Positions 22,084 to 32,877 of a stretch of DNA of 64,000 nucleotides are shown here, piece after piece. This stretch comes from Zoroaster sp. YZ-2022 (lineage: Eukaryota; Echinodermata; Asteroidea; Forcipulatida; Zoroasteridae). The notes beneath the pieces were generated by a model that was given only the letters and a program-made list of their open reading frames with translations, had not been told where the DNA came from and did not search any database. The position numbers were made by a program, and so were the translations under genes. Where the stretch lies: NCBI GenBank assembly GCA_029582265.1, contig CM055833.1:31400288-31464287 (forward strand), read 5' to 3'. Each line of letters opens with the position of its first letter. Positions within the stretch are counted from its first letter, which is position 1.

Positions 22084-22232
22084 GTAACACCAAGTGACAA
22101 TCTCTTAGGAGATGTTATCCTGATGACGATCAGAGCATACAAAAACGTCGATTTATCTCACCACCGTTTTATTCTCAGAACCAACAACTATTACAACTCC
22201 TAAGAGATTGTTTCCATGGTGCTACGGTAAAC
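22084..22232. mobile_element. MITE with ~29-bp terminal inverted repeats
   Basis: The left TIR 'gtaacaccaagtgacaatctcttaggag' pairs with the right 'ctcctaagagattgtttccatggtgctac'. The core holds GACGATCAGAGCATAC, also seen in the other MITE family. It is non-coding. The R3' copy is at 54,624-54,772. Confidence 0.7.
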
Positions 22233-22672
22233 CTTACTCCTACTTTACTTCTACCATTCAAAGCTTCCAAACGTACTTAATTAATTTATTGTCAAATACA
22301 GGCCGACAGACAACTAACTGATCTAGAAAGCTACAATCGACCACTCCCTGATCAATATTGCATTACCTAGACCCATGGGCGACAACTCGGGGGTAGGATG
22401 AATTATGAAGGAATACATGTGTGTCCCCTCCCCTATACTTAAAACGCGGGAAATTGTAATTGAAATATCACCCCTTATTATTGTCCCTCTAATAATTACA
22501 ACATAATTATAGACCTATGCCTTTACATAGTACACAAATTATTCCATTGTTTTGTTTTTCTATGTCCGACACCCTTATTTATGTCCTACTTTATAGGCCT
22601 ATGTAAAGATTCTTGTAAAGATTCAAAGCCTACACCCACACTAGCGTATAGCACGAAAACACTTTTAAATGT

Positions 22673-22810
22673 ATGATTTTTTTATGGTGTTCTCGTCTTA
22701 CAAATAATATTCTAACTTTGGTCGGGGAAGGGTATAAGTCTTTGAGTCCTTGCGCTCTACTGTCTCCTGAATCCTTGCAAGAAATTGTCGCAACTAGCTG
22801 CCGAGGGTAA
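22673..22810 (+). CDS. Small open frame, unknown, truncated by a stop
   Basis: From ATG at 22,673 it reads through NNILTLVGEGYKSLSPCALL and SPESLQEIVATSCRG, then meets TAA at 22,808. The R3' copy (53,975-54,178 minus) has CAA there and runs on 22 codons through QIIVTDGLGLYVTDFNN. The GQIIVTDG..LYVTDF pattern loosely recalls one blade of an NHL-type beta-propeller, though this is too short to assign. No splice partners were found. Confidence 0.25.
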   Translation: MIFLWCSRLTNNILTLVGEGYKSLSPCALLSPESLQEIVATSCRG

Positions 22811-22954
22811 ATCATTGTAACTGATGGATTAGGCCTATATGTGACCGACTTTAACAATATATCGACTTTCCATTAAAAAGGCCCGTATTTTGTTATTCCT
22901 TGCTAAAAATGCGTTTCACTAATTCCCTTCCGGTTGGTGGAGCATGGCATAATT

Positions 22955-23070
22955 TCTCATAATTTCTCTGAAGACGATCAGAGCATACTGATCGAAACAT
23001 CGAGTTGTAACCTCCAGTTCTTTTCAGAACTAATTACTTTTCAATAGAGAATTTCACATGGTGTCACCGC
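22955..23070. mobile_element. Half MITE abutting the DNA transposon
   Basis: 'ctgaagacgatcagagcatactgatcgaaacatcgagttgtaacctcc' then 'gttcttttcagaac...caatagagaatttcacatggtgtcacc'. It matches the right half of the 5,640-5,832 MITE. The left half is missing. The transposon begins five bases further on. Confidence 0.6.
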
Positions 23071-23507
23071 AATTCCCAGTGGGCACACAATGTCTTAAAG
23101 ACGTCGTTTTACGGTCGTTATCTAGTCGTGTGTACTACAGCGGTCGTGACCAAAAAACGACGTCTTAAAGATGGACTACAACGGAATAATGATAAGTGCT
23201 GTATTGCTGTTTTCGTTCGAGAAATGTGTAATGATTACTAACATATTATTATTATTCAATAAAACTTGTTCCTTCATGCAAAAAAAACCTCAATTTGATC
23301 GGCGTTCTACGACCCAGAAAAGCCCAGTTTCACCAAAAGCCCTCAACTCATGAATAATTCATACTTCGTGTGTGACGTAGCACCCATGACGCTTTGTTAC
23401 CCGCCCCACGCACAACAGTCGATCGTGTGTACTGTATGCATTTACCATACATGCAATGCGGAACAACAGCGGACAAGCAACATCTTCTAGACCGAAAAAC
23501 AGCGAAA

Positions 23508-25106
23508 ATGTCCGATAGCAGCGAATATTGGGAAGATCACAGTATAGATGAGGAAGAGGAGTTTCATATAGGCACTTCTGAGGATAGTGATGTCAGCTGT
23601 AGCGACGAGGGGAGCTCCCCAGACGAGAGAGAAGGCGAAGACGATGACGAACAAGTCGAAGTACGTGGCGCTGAACCATACCGGTTCGAGCCACTTGCGG
23701 CGCCTGCAGTTGACCAGCCCGGTGACGGTGATCGTCAGGCCGAAGACGACGAACCAAATCCTGATGATAGACGGCTAAACACAGACTGGTAAGCCCACAA
23801 AATGATTAATGAATGAAATACTGAATGATGCTTCGTTTGATCAATTCGTTTCTGCTGTACAAAAATAGTTGTAGGCTATACTTGACAAAAACATGAACGA
23901 ACATGATGGAGACCCAAGGTACATAATGTAGTAGTACATGTACATGTGTACAATTGTACATGTGTACAATACATGTACAGTGGAAATTTGGGGGTAATTA
24001 CTATGTCTTGCGTTTTATGATTTGTTGGCAATATTAGCCAGTATTTATGAAGACATGATGGGAAAGTAATCACTGCTCAAAATTCAAATAAAATCATGAT
24101 CTTTTACCATCATGCTTTATTAAGCATAATTGACATTTAGTCTTTCCCTTCAAATCAAAGGTTGTAGCCCCCTGCACAATAAAAATGTTTGATCTGCCCA
24201 TGGAAAAATGTATTCCTTCGTGATGTACCTGTCCTTGATCAGTTCATGGGGGATGTATTTCAAGATCAATTTTTAAGTAGTGCAACCCCAATGACAAAGT
24301 TACTAAAATTATATTTTCCAAACTTTTTTTTTTTTTTGTAATAGGTGTTCGTGTGGACATTGTGTTCTTCAGCCTTTGCTCGCAAACTGTATATGTTGCA
24401 AAGAAGTTGAGAAGACAGAGAACATGATGCGGCAGCTGGACATCAACGTGGATGATCCCAACCAGTGCCTTACCATCCATGATTGGTTTGATGCGATCTG
24501 CCTCCACCCATGAGTGCTTGCAACAGCGTATCTTCAGAGATGCAGTTGAAGGAACGCTTGACCAGTAAGTGATTTGAGTGTTGACTGAATGTACAAAGCC
24601 AATGTACCATCAATTTCAATTAATATTTTAGAGCAATGTCAGTTTTGAATGATCTGCATATCAAGCAGATTACTTTCTATTGACCAGAATGAGCACCGGT
24701 GTTTACTTCAGAGTAACCGCACACAACTGAATATGACCTTGGTTGACCCACGTGCATCTATATCTTATTGTACATGCATTACATGTATGTAATTGTTTAC
24801 TTTGGATCATGATTGCCTTTTGGTATGGTTATAGTTTTATAGCATTTCAGTTTCACATGGTGTTAACGTAAACAATATCGATACTCCACCATGCAAATCA
24901 CAAATCTTATGTTTATAATTTTGTCTGATTTTTTGTTTTGTTTTACAGAAAATATCGCCATGTTGCATATCGGCAAGTGGTGTTGGGGTTATCTTGGCCG
25001 TTTCAACCGGGTGCCACTGCCATCATGTGTAATGGACGCAATCCGCAGGACGTTCCCAAACCCTGATGGACAGTACAAAGGATGTTCGTATCCACCACTG
25101 GATTAG
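23508..25106 (+). CDS. P2X7 C-terminal-domain-like zinc-binding protein
   Basis: Three exons. Exon 1 (23,508-23,788, donor ACTG|GTAAGC) starts at AAAATGTCC and encodes a Glu/Asp-rich leader (SEYWEDHSIDEEEEFHIGTS) ending PYRFEPLAAP...RLNTDW. Exon 2 (24,345-24,564) encodes CSCGHCVLQPLLANCICCKE, CLTIHDWFDAICLH. Exon 3 (24,949-25,106) encodes KYRHVAYRQVV, VPLPSCVMDAIRRTFP and NPDGQYKG. The order W-C-x-C-G-x-C, CxCC, YRQ, PSC...IR..FP...GQY matches the zinc/nucleotide-binding cytoplasmic 'ballast' region of P2X7 and its stand-alone invertebrate relatives. AATAAA lies at 25,299. Exon 2 breaks frame after ICLHP in both copies. An extra G in exon 3 (TTGGGG) shifts frame here but not in the R3' copy. 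There are no transmembrane channel segments. Confidence 0.72.
23935..23990. repeat. GTACATGT-rich palindromic cluster
   Basis: It includes the perfect palindrome TGTACAATTGTACA flanked by further ACATGT and GTACAT words. It lies in intron 1 of the P2X7-C-like gene and is kept in R3' (52,880-52,930). Confidence 0.7.
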
Positions 25107-25254
25107 GCCGATTTGCTTTGTTTTATTTTTTAAATTGGTAACATTCTTCCCTAGTTATAATGATCTGGATGGAGTTACAAATTATTTTGTGCGTTCATAA
25201 ACCATGATCAATGGCAGAATCAATTACGTGTGTATTTCATTTTGTGTCTTTTCG

Positions 25255-25272
25255 GGGGGGGGGGGGGGGAGA
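25255..25272 (+). repeat. Poly-G homopolymer
   Basis: A run of about 16 G downstream of the P2X7-C-like stop. The R3' copy has only CCCC at this place (51,611-51,617), so the tract is either highly variable or an assembly error. Confidence 0.85.
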
Positions 25273-25469
25273 AGTTGATTAATTTAGCACTAATGTGAAA
25301 TAAACTTGTTTTATGTTGCCAACAATACACTATGGTAAAAACATTACAAATTCGGTATGGCAGAAAGATGCCAAGAACTGAAAATTTTACAAGACCTTAG
25401 TACTTTCGAATAAATGACAAGACAAAATATGTATGTATTTGCAACCAACAATTGAGTTTATTTTTTAGG

Positions 25470-25625
25470 TTAAAATATCAAAATTAAAAAGTTGCCTCTT
25501 GATGACGAAAACAACTTAATCAAAATCCTGTACATAATTGTTTGGAACTTGGCCATTGTTCTGTTAAACCGAACTGGAAATCCTTTGAACTTCGTTTCAC
25601 ACTTGCTGCTCTTTTCCCAGGAAAA
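25470..25625 (-). CDS. Weak candidate 3' exon of the minus-strand transposon gene
   Basis: The minus strand reads SKCETKFKGFPVRFNRTMAK then FQTSMYRILIKLF...DILT-stop, followed directly by AATAAA (TTTATT on plus, about 25,459). This would be the 3' end of the THAP transcript and would place its poly(A) site about 160 bp from that of the P2X7-C-like gene. An upstream TAA and the lack of a clear acceptor keep this weak. The plus strand is also open here. Confidence 0.18.
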   Translation of the reverse strand, partial: FSWEKSSKCETKFKGFPVRFNRTMAKFQTIMYRILIKLFSSSRGNFLILIF

Positions 25626-26016
25626 AACTTACAATCAGCATAACTCTACTGCTGAGCAGGTTCAGATTTTCTTGGATTACAGCTAATTCACTTAGGTTTT
25701 TTGGCTTTGCATCACAAAAGGGAGAAGTGTGACAAAAACTAATATTGTAAATCTCATGTTGGTAAATCTCATGTACTTCTGCCTATAAAACTTAAAACTT
25801 GTTCTGAGTGTACAGTGGCAATAAATTGTAAAATACAAGAATAGATTAACAATAAATGTGTACAGGCCATGTCATTCTGTCTTCAATCAAATATTAATAA
25901 AAAATATAAAAGACATGTATAGGCCTATAGCACCAAATCCATTTGAATAAAATGCTCCCAGGCCCTTTAAATATAATAAAATAACATAAAGTAACAATAG
26001 CAAAGATTATAAAAGA

Positions 26017-26235
26017 TTAAATACATGGGAGCCAGATAAAGTGATAAAAACAGGCAAATATCAGCAGGGGCGGATCCAGGAATTTTGGCATGAAGGTGAA
26101 ATCCTTTCGTGTATTATTCACGAACTTCACCCATTCCTTTGATATCGCAGGATCCCGCGGAAATTGAAAAAAATGAGTCTCTGGATTCTTAATACTATTT
26201 CTAGTGCATCCACCAACAACACATGAAGTCGGCAT
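26017..26235 (-). CDS. THAP-type zinc-finger domain ORF, truncated
   Basis: It starts MPTSCVVGGCTRNSIKNP, then THFFQFPRDPAISKEWVKF. This fits the N-terminal THAP signature (MPxxC...C...F..FP.D...W), a C2CH DNA-binding finger typical of P-element and Kolobok-type transposases and of host THAP proteins. The frame runs only to about residue 52 in family-like sequence, and the C-x2-H half is not seen. At that point it meets 'ccaaaattcctggatccgcccctg', the complement of a hAT-like end. An upstream acceptor (GTTGTCTAACAG) precedes the ATG. The R3' copy starts at 50,652 and lacks two T in TTTTTTT, which breaks the frame. Confidence 0.65.
   Translation of the reverse strand: MPTSCVVGGCTRNSIKNPETHFFQFPRDPAISKEWVKFVNNTRKDFTFMPKFLDPPLLIFACFYHFIWLPCI
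26065..26090 (+). mobile_element. hAT-like terminus inside the THAP exon
   Basis: CAGGGGCGGATCCAGGAATT is the typical start of several hAT-derived elements. Only this end is seen. The opposite end (ending CGCCCCTG) was not found nearby. Confidence 0.35.
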
Positions 26236-26574
26236 TATAACTGTTAGACAACAACGTCGAAAAAAAGCTTCATAAAAACTTCATGCCTCTGCTGACGCAT
26301 GAAAACGCATGTATAATATACACGGAAGTAACATGGCGTCTTCTGTTTACTCTCGGGTGCTCATGGGTTATACGTCATCCCTTTTCGCTGGTTTACAAGT
26401 CCGCTGGTACTATATCGTGGATTTCATAGTGGATTTTCAATGGGTCTTTGTCGGGAACCAGTGCAGGGCGGGAAATTTCTAAAATCGAAGAAGCGGGGTC
26501 TAACTTTTTCGGTCAAATTGCAACAAAATTATAAAGAGAAAAACATGACCACAACAATAAATTGTTACCTGAAC

Positions 26575-26640
26575 ACAACATAAACCAGGTTCGATAGTCA
26601 ATTTAATGTGAGAGTTCTCGTTGTAGTCCATCTTTAAAGA
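26575..26640 (-). CDS. Possible first exon MDYNENSHIKLTIEPG
   Basis: On minus, ATGGACTACAACGAGAACTC opens a frame MDYNENSHIKLTIEPGLCCV ending at CAG|GTAACA, a plausible donor. The ATG is within the inner TIR, and the left TIR gives MDYNGIMIS. The coding value is therefore doubtful, and it may be a 5' untranslated exon for the THAP gene. Confidence 0.2.
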
Positions 26641-27140
26641 CGTCTTTCTCCCTATCCGGAACTCATCCCCACCCGCCAAAAAAACCCCAAAAAACACGAC
26701 GTCTTTATGACGTCGTTTTACGGTCGTTATCAAGTCGTGTGTACTACAACGGCCGTAGCCAAAAAAACGACGTCTTAAAGACGTCTTTCTCCCTACCCGA
26801 AAACTCATCCCCACCCGCCAAAAAACAACAAAAAACATTACGTCTTTACGACATCGTTTTACGGTCGTTATCTAGTCGTGTGTACTACAGCGGCCGTAGC
26901 CAAAAAACGACGTCTTAAAGACGTCTTTCTCCCTACCCCAAAACTCATGCCCACCCGCCAAAAAAAACCCCCAAAACACGACGTCTTTTTCTGACGACTA
27001 AACGACGTCTTTTCCCGACGACTAAAAGACGTCTTTTAGTCGTCAGAAAAAGTCGTTTTGTTTTGCATATACGACCAAAATAAGACATATACAAGACGTC
27101 AATAATTTACGTCTATAGTATAAGACGTCTTAAAGACGTC
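26637..27140. repeat. 140-bp subterminal repeats rich in GACGTC
   Basis: The blocks AAGACGTCTTTCTCCCTAC, ACTCATCCCCACCCGCC and TTTTACGGTCGTTATC recur at about 26,637, 26,777 and 26,918. They are followed by a shorter series of AGACGTCTTTTAGTCGTC words. AAAGACGTCTTT and related palindromes recur throughout. R3' has the mirrored set (49,765-50,262). Confidence 0.88.
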
Positions 27141-28043
27141 CTGTGCCCACTGGGTTAGTCTTATACTTATCCATAGAGTCGACAGTCCTCCATGTGATAT
27201 GGCAAGTCAGTTCCAGAGCCAAATTTTAATATGTATGTGCCCATGTTTTTGATTATTTCATCGGTGATTTTATATACAATAAATTATTTTAAATAAGAAT
27301 ATGTTTTTTTCCTTTGTAGGAAGCAAAACAAATTTAGTTTAGCAGCATTTAAAGTCCCAAAATTAATTTTAGGCGGGTCCGGCCATAAATTCACTGGTGC
27401 GTTTTATAAAATTATATTTTGGGAAATATTTAACTTTAAACTATTTGAATTCCTTCCGTTAAAAAATATACAATTTTCAGATGAAATATTGTCATTAACA
27501 CGGGCAATACATCTTTAACTCTAACCACCCCAAACCCATCAAACTTAATATATGCACATAAGATCGTACAGTTGTTGAAGACGCAGACAAAGGGCTATAC
27601 TAGTAAAATTACTTTCCAAGCTCCTTGAAGAGATAGGTCTATCCTCAAAAAAACCGGTTTCCAGCAATAATACAAACGTTCACTTTGATAGCTGTAATAT
27701 CAGCCATTCCAGGATGCCGTTTTACCTTCGAAATTTCTTATTTCTTTATTGTGTGAACTCTGTCGATAAGTAGCAAATACTATCTTCAAAGTTTATGTTT
27801 CAGATTCCTTCATCTAGCCCTTCAACAACAGAACCAACAAATTCTTGCTCCAAGATGTGTTCTGTTTAAGTAATACTGAAACTAGTATATCGATGCAGAT
27901 GTGTAAGATCGTTTCACGGACCAGACCAGAATTAGTGGTTTTGTATAAACACTGAAGAAAGTTTTAAAAAAACTGAATCGAAAATTAACAGTTAACCTGG
28001 TAAATGCCTATAAAAAATTAAACAAAACCCCTCTCTGTACTAG

Positions 28044-28186
28044 CAATACAATTGAGCGGTTTCACCAGGCTAACAAAATGTTCGATTGGTGGTTGGAAGA
28101 AGAGTGGTCGATTGCCAAAGTGACTGGATCGATACCGGATCGATACCGCCGACAACTTTATGGTCTCCTTAAGAAAGAGCTTACAA
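28044..28186 (+). CDS. Candidate 143-nt exon, TIERFHQANKMFDWWLEEEW
   Basis: The acceptor CCCTCTCTGTACTAG and donor ACAA|GTAAAA bound a 143-nt open exon. It encodes TIERFHQANKMFDWWLEEEW, then SIAKVTGSIPDRYRRQLYGL and LKKELTS. The 'N-T-I-E-R-F-H' start resembles the (N/S)xxIERxxxxL segment at the end of DDE integrase cores, which is suggestive only. Without splicing the frame runs on to 28,269. P3' has an identical exon (48,703-48,845, minus), and P1 has a broken one (7,989-8,125). The exon is open in both frames of splicing phase 2 in / phase 1 out, but no partner exon fits clearly. Confidence 0.4.
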
Positions 28187-29106
28187 GTAAAATAAATTGC
28201 AATTACATTTTGAAGATGACGAAAGGATTGAACAAAATAAATAGGTCTAGTTACAGTGGAAAATTGTAGGATATTAAGAAAAACTTGTTTTAAATTACGA
28301 AGAAAAAGTGTAATTGTGTACAAATGTAAAAACACATCTTGCATAATAATCATGATAAATTAATGCTGCTATTTAGGGTTATGCGAGTTGTAGAGAGAGG
28401 TTGTTTTTATTATCGATCGCCCCTTCACTGTAGGCAATGGTTAGATAAAGGTGATTCTTACATAGGTGGTCACGTTGACGGGCCAGGGTAGGGAACAAGG
28501 GGAAAAGGTGCCCTAATAATTACTTTTCTGATTTTGGAGCAATTCCCCTAATTCCGGCGCTTAAATGGACTAGGTTTTGTTGTCAAAACTGCATGATTTT
28601 ACAAATTTAATGATTCTTTTTTAATACATTTAACAACCAAATAATTAAAGTTACAACTCAATTTGAAGTCTATATCAGATTTTGCTAGGCATAGTTCTAC
28701 ATTTGTTCGTGTTTTTATGAGAGCACTTCTTCAAAAGGAAATGTTTTAAGTTCAGGGTGATTGTACCTTTCTTCACATCATGTTCTACCTTCCCTTTCAC
28801 TAATGTAGGCCCTAAATTATATTTCTGCATTAATTTTGATATAATTTGTTTGGGAAAAATAACACTTTTTAGATCCTTAACAAGGGAAGTTTAACAATAA
28901 CGAAAACATTGATGCGTTTGTATGTAAATAAGGCTTACTGTTACGTCAAAATGTATGACGCGTACCCCGTAAAATACGTCACTCACCAACTACCAGATGC
29001 ACTGCGCGACGCGCGTCCGTGCGCGAGACGCTGAAATCAGAACATTAGTCTTTGGTCAAGGCGTTTGAGAGAAACGCGCATGATTGCGCGAACGCGCAGA
29101 GCTTAG

Positions 29107-29322
29107 TTTAAATGCGATGATATTCTTACAACCAAAAACGTCTTCAGTACAAGACTACGCAGTGGGCGCGCGAATTTTGCGTCAGTACATAGAAACCTTG
29201 TGTATGTACTAACATCAGCTAGTTTGAGACCAAAGCATCTTGATACAAGACGTCTGCAAGCGTTTAAGAAAGTCGTACGCTTATTGAATATCGAATACTT
29301 CAATAAAAGTGTCAATCATGGG
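29107..29322 (+). CDS. Candidate exon ending ...FNKSVNHG at a consensus donor
   Basis: The frame is open from a TAG at 29,104 ('cagagcttag') to CATGGG|GTAAGT. It reads SASLRPKHLDTRRLQAFKKV then VRLLNIEYFNKSVNHG. The opposite strand is also open over 29,103-29,315, so coding strand is uncertain. The strong donor favours plus. The P3' copy is at 47,566-47,781 and the P1 copy (9,060-9,190) is decayed. Confidence 0.28.
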
Positions 29323-29844
29323 GTAAGTTTTAATATAGATAACACATTTGTTAGTTACGCACTTCTTCTTGTTAAAATCTAGAACACTTTGAGAAAGTTT
29401 GGAAAGGATGCGTCGTGTAATGCGATATCACGTCAACAGCGCACGTTGTGTCAGAATGTTTGCGTCTCGGATTGCACGCTAAGTTTAAGTTAAAATAGAG
29501 TAAATAATCTTATTTTGATTGTATTAAATAAGTACAGCAGTGGCTGGAGAGTGTGGAATGATTTTATTTAATATGTAATCTCGCTAAATACTATATACTA
29601 TAGACACAATATGAGTGTCTATTTTTTAAAAGAAAGTTATTCACTTTTGCGGCACTGAAAAACATTTCCCCTGGCAATCGTTAAGTCACAATGGGTCGAT
29701 CATGCTAATATCTCCTTTGAAAAAAATAGATTTAAAATGTTAAAGCAGCAAAAGAGAAGCCAACTACAAAAAGTTATTTCGTTTCAATTGCTTGAACAAA
29801 ATGTGGAACGAGGGAAGAAAAATTGGTGAGGAATAATATAGGTT

Positions 29845-30830
<986 letters not shown>

Positions 30831-30936
30831 GTGGATGGATGGCGGAATGGTTGTTGAGAAAAATAAAAATAAAATTGAATATAGAGGAGGAAGAAAGAGC
30901 TTCTCAAGTCGAATGACAAAACCTTCTCTTTTGTAG

Positions 30937-32560
30937 CAAACTTGGCTACTTCCTTTTGGCGGCAACTGCGGCAGTCACTCTGGGTGCAACTTGGTACCTG
31001 GAAGCGTCTGAGAAGCGAGAAAGATGCGAAAGACGCGCAAGAAGCACAAGAAAAGACCATGTAAGCAAAGTGCCAAGTTTCGTAAATAAAACCATTATCT
31101 TTTGATGTCTCCGTGGAGACAATTTTTCTCAGTTTGATATTTTATACAAAAAATAACTTTAATGCGTCTGACAAGTTGTATTTGAACCAAGTTATTTTCT
31201 AAGATAAGTAAGTGTAAGAAAGATACTTGTAAATCCTGCTTAAACTTCCGTAAGTTTAAGAGAGATAATACCTATTAAAAAGTCAGGAGTTAAACAATAT
31301 TTTTATTCAACGTTTACCTTGCTTCATGATTTATAAAACTTGTATTGAGACTCAAACTAAAATTTTTTTTGGTCTAATTTGTGACCAGCTTGGCCGGCAA
31401 AGTTTGCCAATATCCTTGACGGAGGACAGTTTCCCGAGATTCGTCCTTGTGATCTGATCAAGGAGAAGAACATACAGAAGAAGGCAATGAAAATCGCTCG
31501 ACAGGAGTTGAAGGTTCGTATCAGGTCAAATAGTTAGCTCACTCCATCCATTCACCATCTAAAAACCAATTAACGAGCCAACAAACAAACCAACTGAACC
31601 ACTCCAACCAACCAATCATGTCCATCCATCCATCCACTGCGCAGCCGACAAAAATACACCCAGCCACCCAACCAAACAACCAACCAATCAAACAACCATC
31701 TATAACCAAACGCAGTTGTCCAAACACTTAAAACCAGATCACCAATAACAAAGTAACATGCCAAGATAAATTAAATCAAACCAAACATAACATAACCTAT
31801 AAACTAAACCAAACCAAACCAAGTTAATTATACTAATCAAGGTCTGTCTTAATTCTCATAATTTTCCAGAATAATCCAGGGCAGGCAATGGCCGATGCCC
31901 GTGACCTCCTCGGGACGGTCCGTGGACCAAACCCAGCGTTCTATGTTCTGAACTCAGACGAGGTAAATGTTGAAAGACATTGTAATTTTGCAAATAGATG
32001 GTTATGTAAAACAATTTATCGAACCAAACCACAAACCAAAACCCAAAATGGTTTTTATCCTCATATTCCAGGACTCTCCCATACAGGGAATTGACGCTGC
32101 ACAGGCTCGTCTTGCGGCGGCCACAGGACCGAACCCCGGAATCTTCGTTCTTAACTCTGACCAGGTAAATATCTTAAATTACAATTCTTCATTTTGATAA
32201 CTAGCAACAGAAATATAAAAATTTGATTTTTTTATAAGTGGCTGAAACTCGACAGCTTCTTGTAAAGAAGCTTTTTGTATGATTATAATAACCTTCAACA
32301 TTTCTCTTTCAATTCCCTCTGTTCCCACCCCTTTCATGTATTTCCTCTTTTTATCAAATGACCTTACCAAATCACTAGTCCATGTCCTCTCTGCTTTCCA
32401 AACAATCTTACTTAATTCATCGTTCATCATTTCCTCCTTCATTTTATTTCTTCATCTTCAGTTGCTTGATAACATACCTCCAGAGTTCCAGGAACAAATG
32501 CTTGCTGAGAACATGAAGATGTTTATGAATGGCGTGCCGGCGGTGCCGCTATTCATGTAA
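30937..32560 (+). CDS. Unrecognised membrane-anchored protein with duplicated GPNP/VLNSD exons
   Basis: Exons: A 30,937-31,060, B 31,389-31,513, C 31,870-31,962, D 32,072-32,164, E 32,462-32,560 (TAA). A encodes a hydrophobic helix, KLGYFLLAATAAVTLGATWY, then a basic/charged stretch RLRSEKDAKDAQEAQEK. B gives LASKVANILDGG, EIRPCDLIKEKNIQKKAMK and IARQELK. C and D are both 93 nt, phase 0 on both sides, and are homologous: GPNPAFYVLNSDE and GPNPGIFVLNSDQ. E reads LLDNIPPEFQEQMLAENMKM and ends AVPLFM. Phases chain through AT|C and 0/0/0. Upstream of A is either an acceptor (TTTTGTAG) or an ATG, so the N terminus is open. One extra G in A here (CCTGGAAGC) shifts frame, and P3' lacks it. The B donor (AAG|GTTCGT) is weak. 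No family was recognised. Confidence 0.6.
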
Positions 32561-32877
32561 ATTTCAGAATAAGTATAACGTCAATAAATTGACTTATCTT
32601 GGTCCTGGTATACAATATATGTATACAACAAAAGTCTGCTTGCATCAATTAATATAGGAATGGCAATCATTTTTACTGATTATACTGAAGGTTCTTCTCG
32701 ATTAATTAGTTCCAGATCTCACTTACTGATAGTTCACACATGGTGTTACCGCGTACCGATAGTTATAGTTTTGGTTCTATAGACCGACTCTTTGTTTTAA
32801 TCTAGTTCTTTATCGGTGCCTGCAGTGTGATTTCAACAACGTTGTAACAAGTATTTTGTATTTATTATTTTGTTTGG

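Larger units (their letters stand above)
23075..27153. mobile_element. 4.08-kb DNA transposon with CCCAGTGGGCACA ends
   Basis: The left end CCCAGTGGGCACACAATGTC and right end '...gacgtcctgtgcccactggg' are inverted repeats. Homology continues inward through GTCTTAAAGACGTCGTTTTACGGTCGTTATC to AAGATGGACTACAACG (23,170-23,186, and inverted at 26,616-26,640). The right TIR is expanded by a 140-bp repeat. Inside are a P2X7-C-terminus-like gene on plus and a THAP ORF on minus, pointing at each other. No catalytic transposase domain was recognised, so it may be non-autonomous. No target duplication is evident (aatt left, ttag right). The R3' copy is 49,751-53,773. Confidence 0.75.

Noticed and set aside
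25492..25686. 64-codon plus frame PLDDENNLIKILYI... conserved between the R copies
   Set aside because: It has no ATG and an in-frame stop just after the only acceptor. Its conservation is expected for allelic copies and is not evidence of coding.
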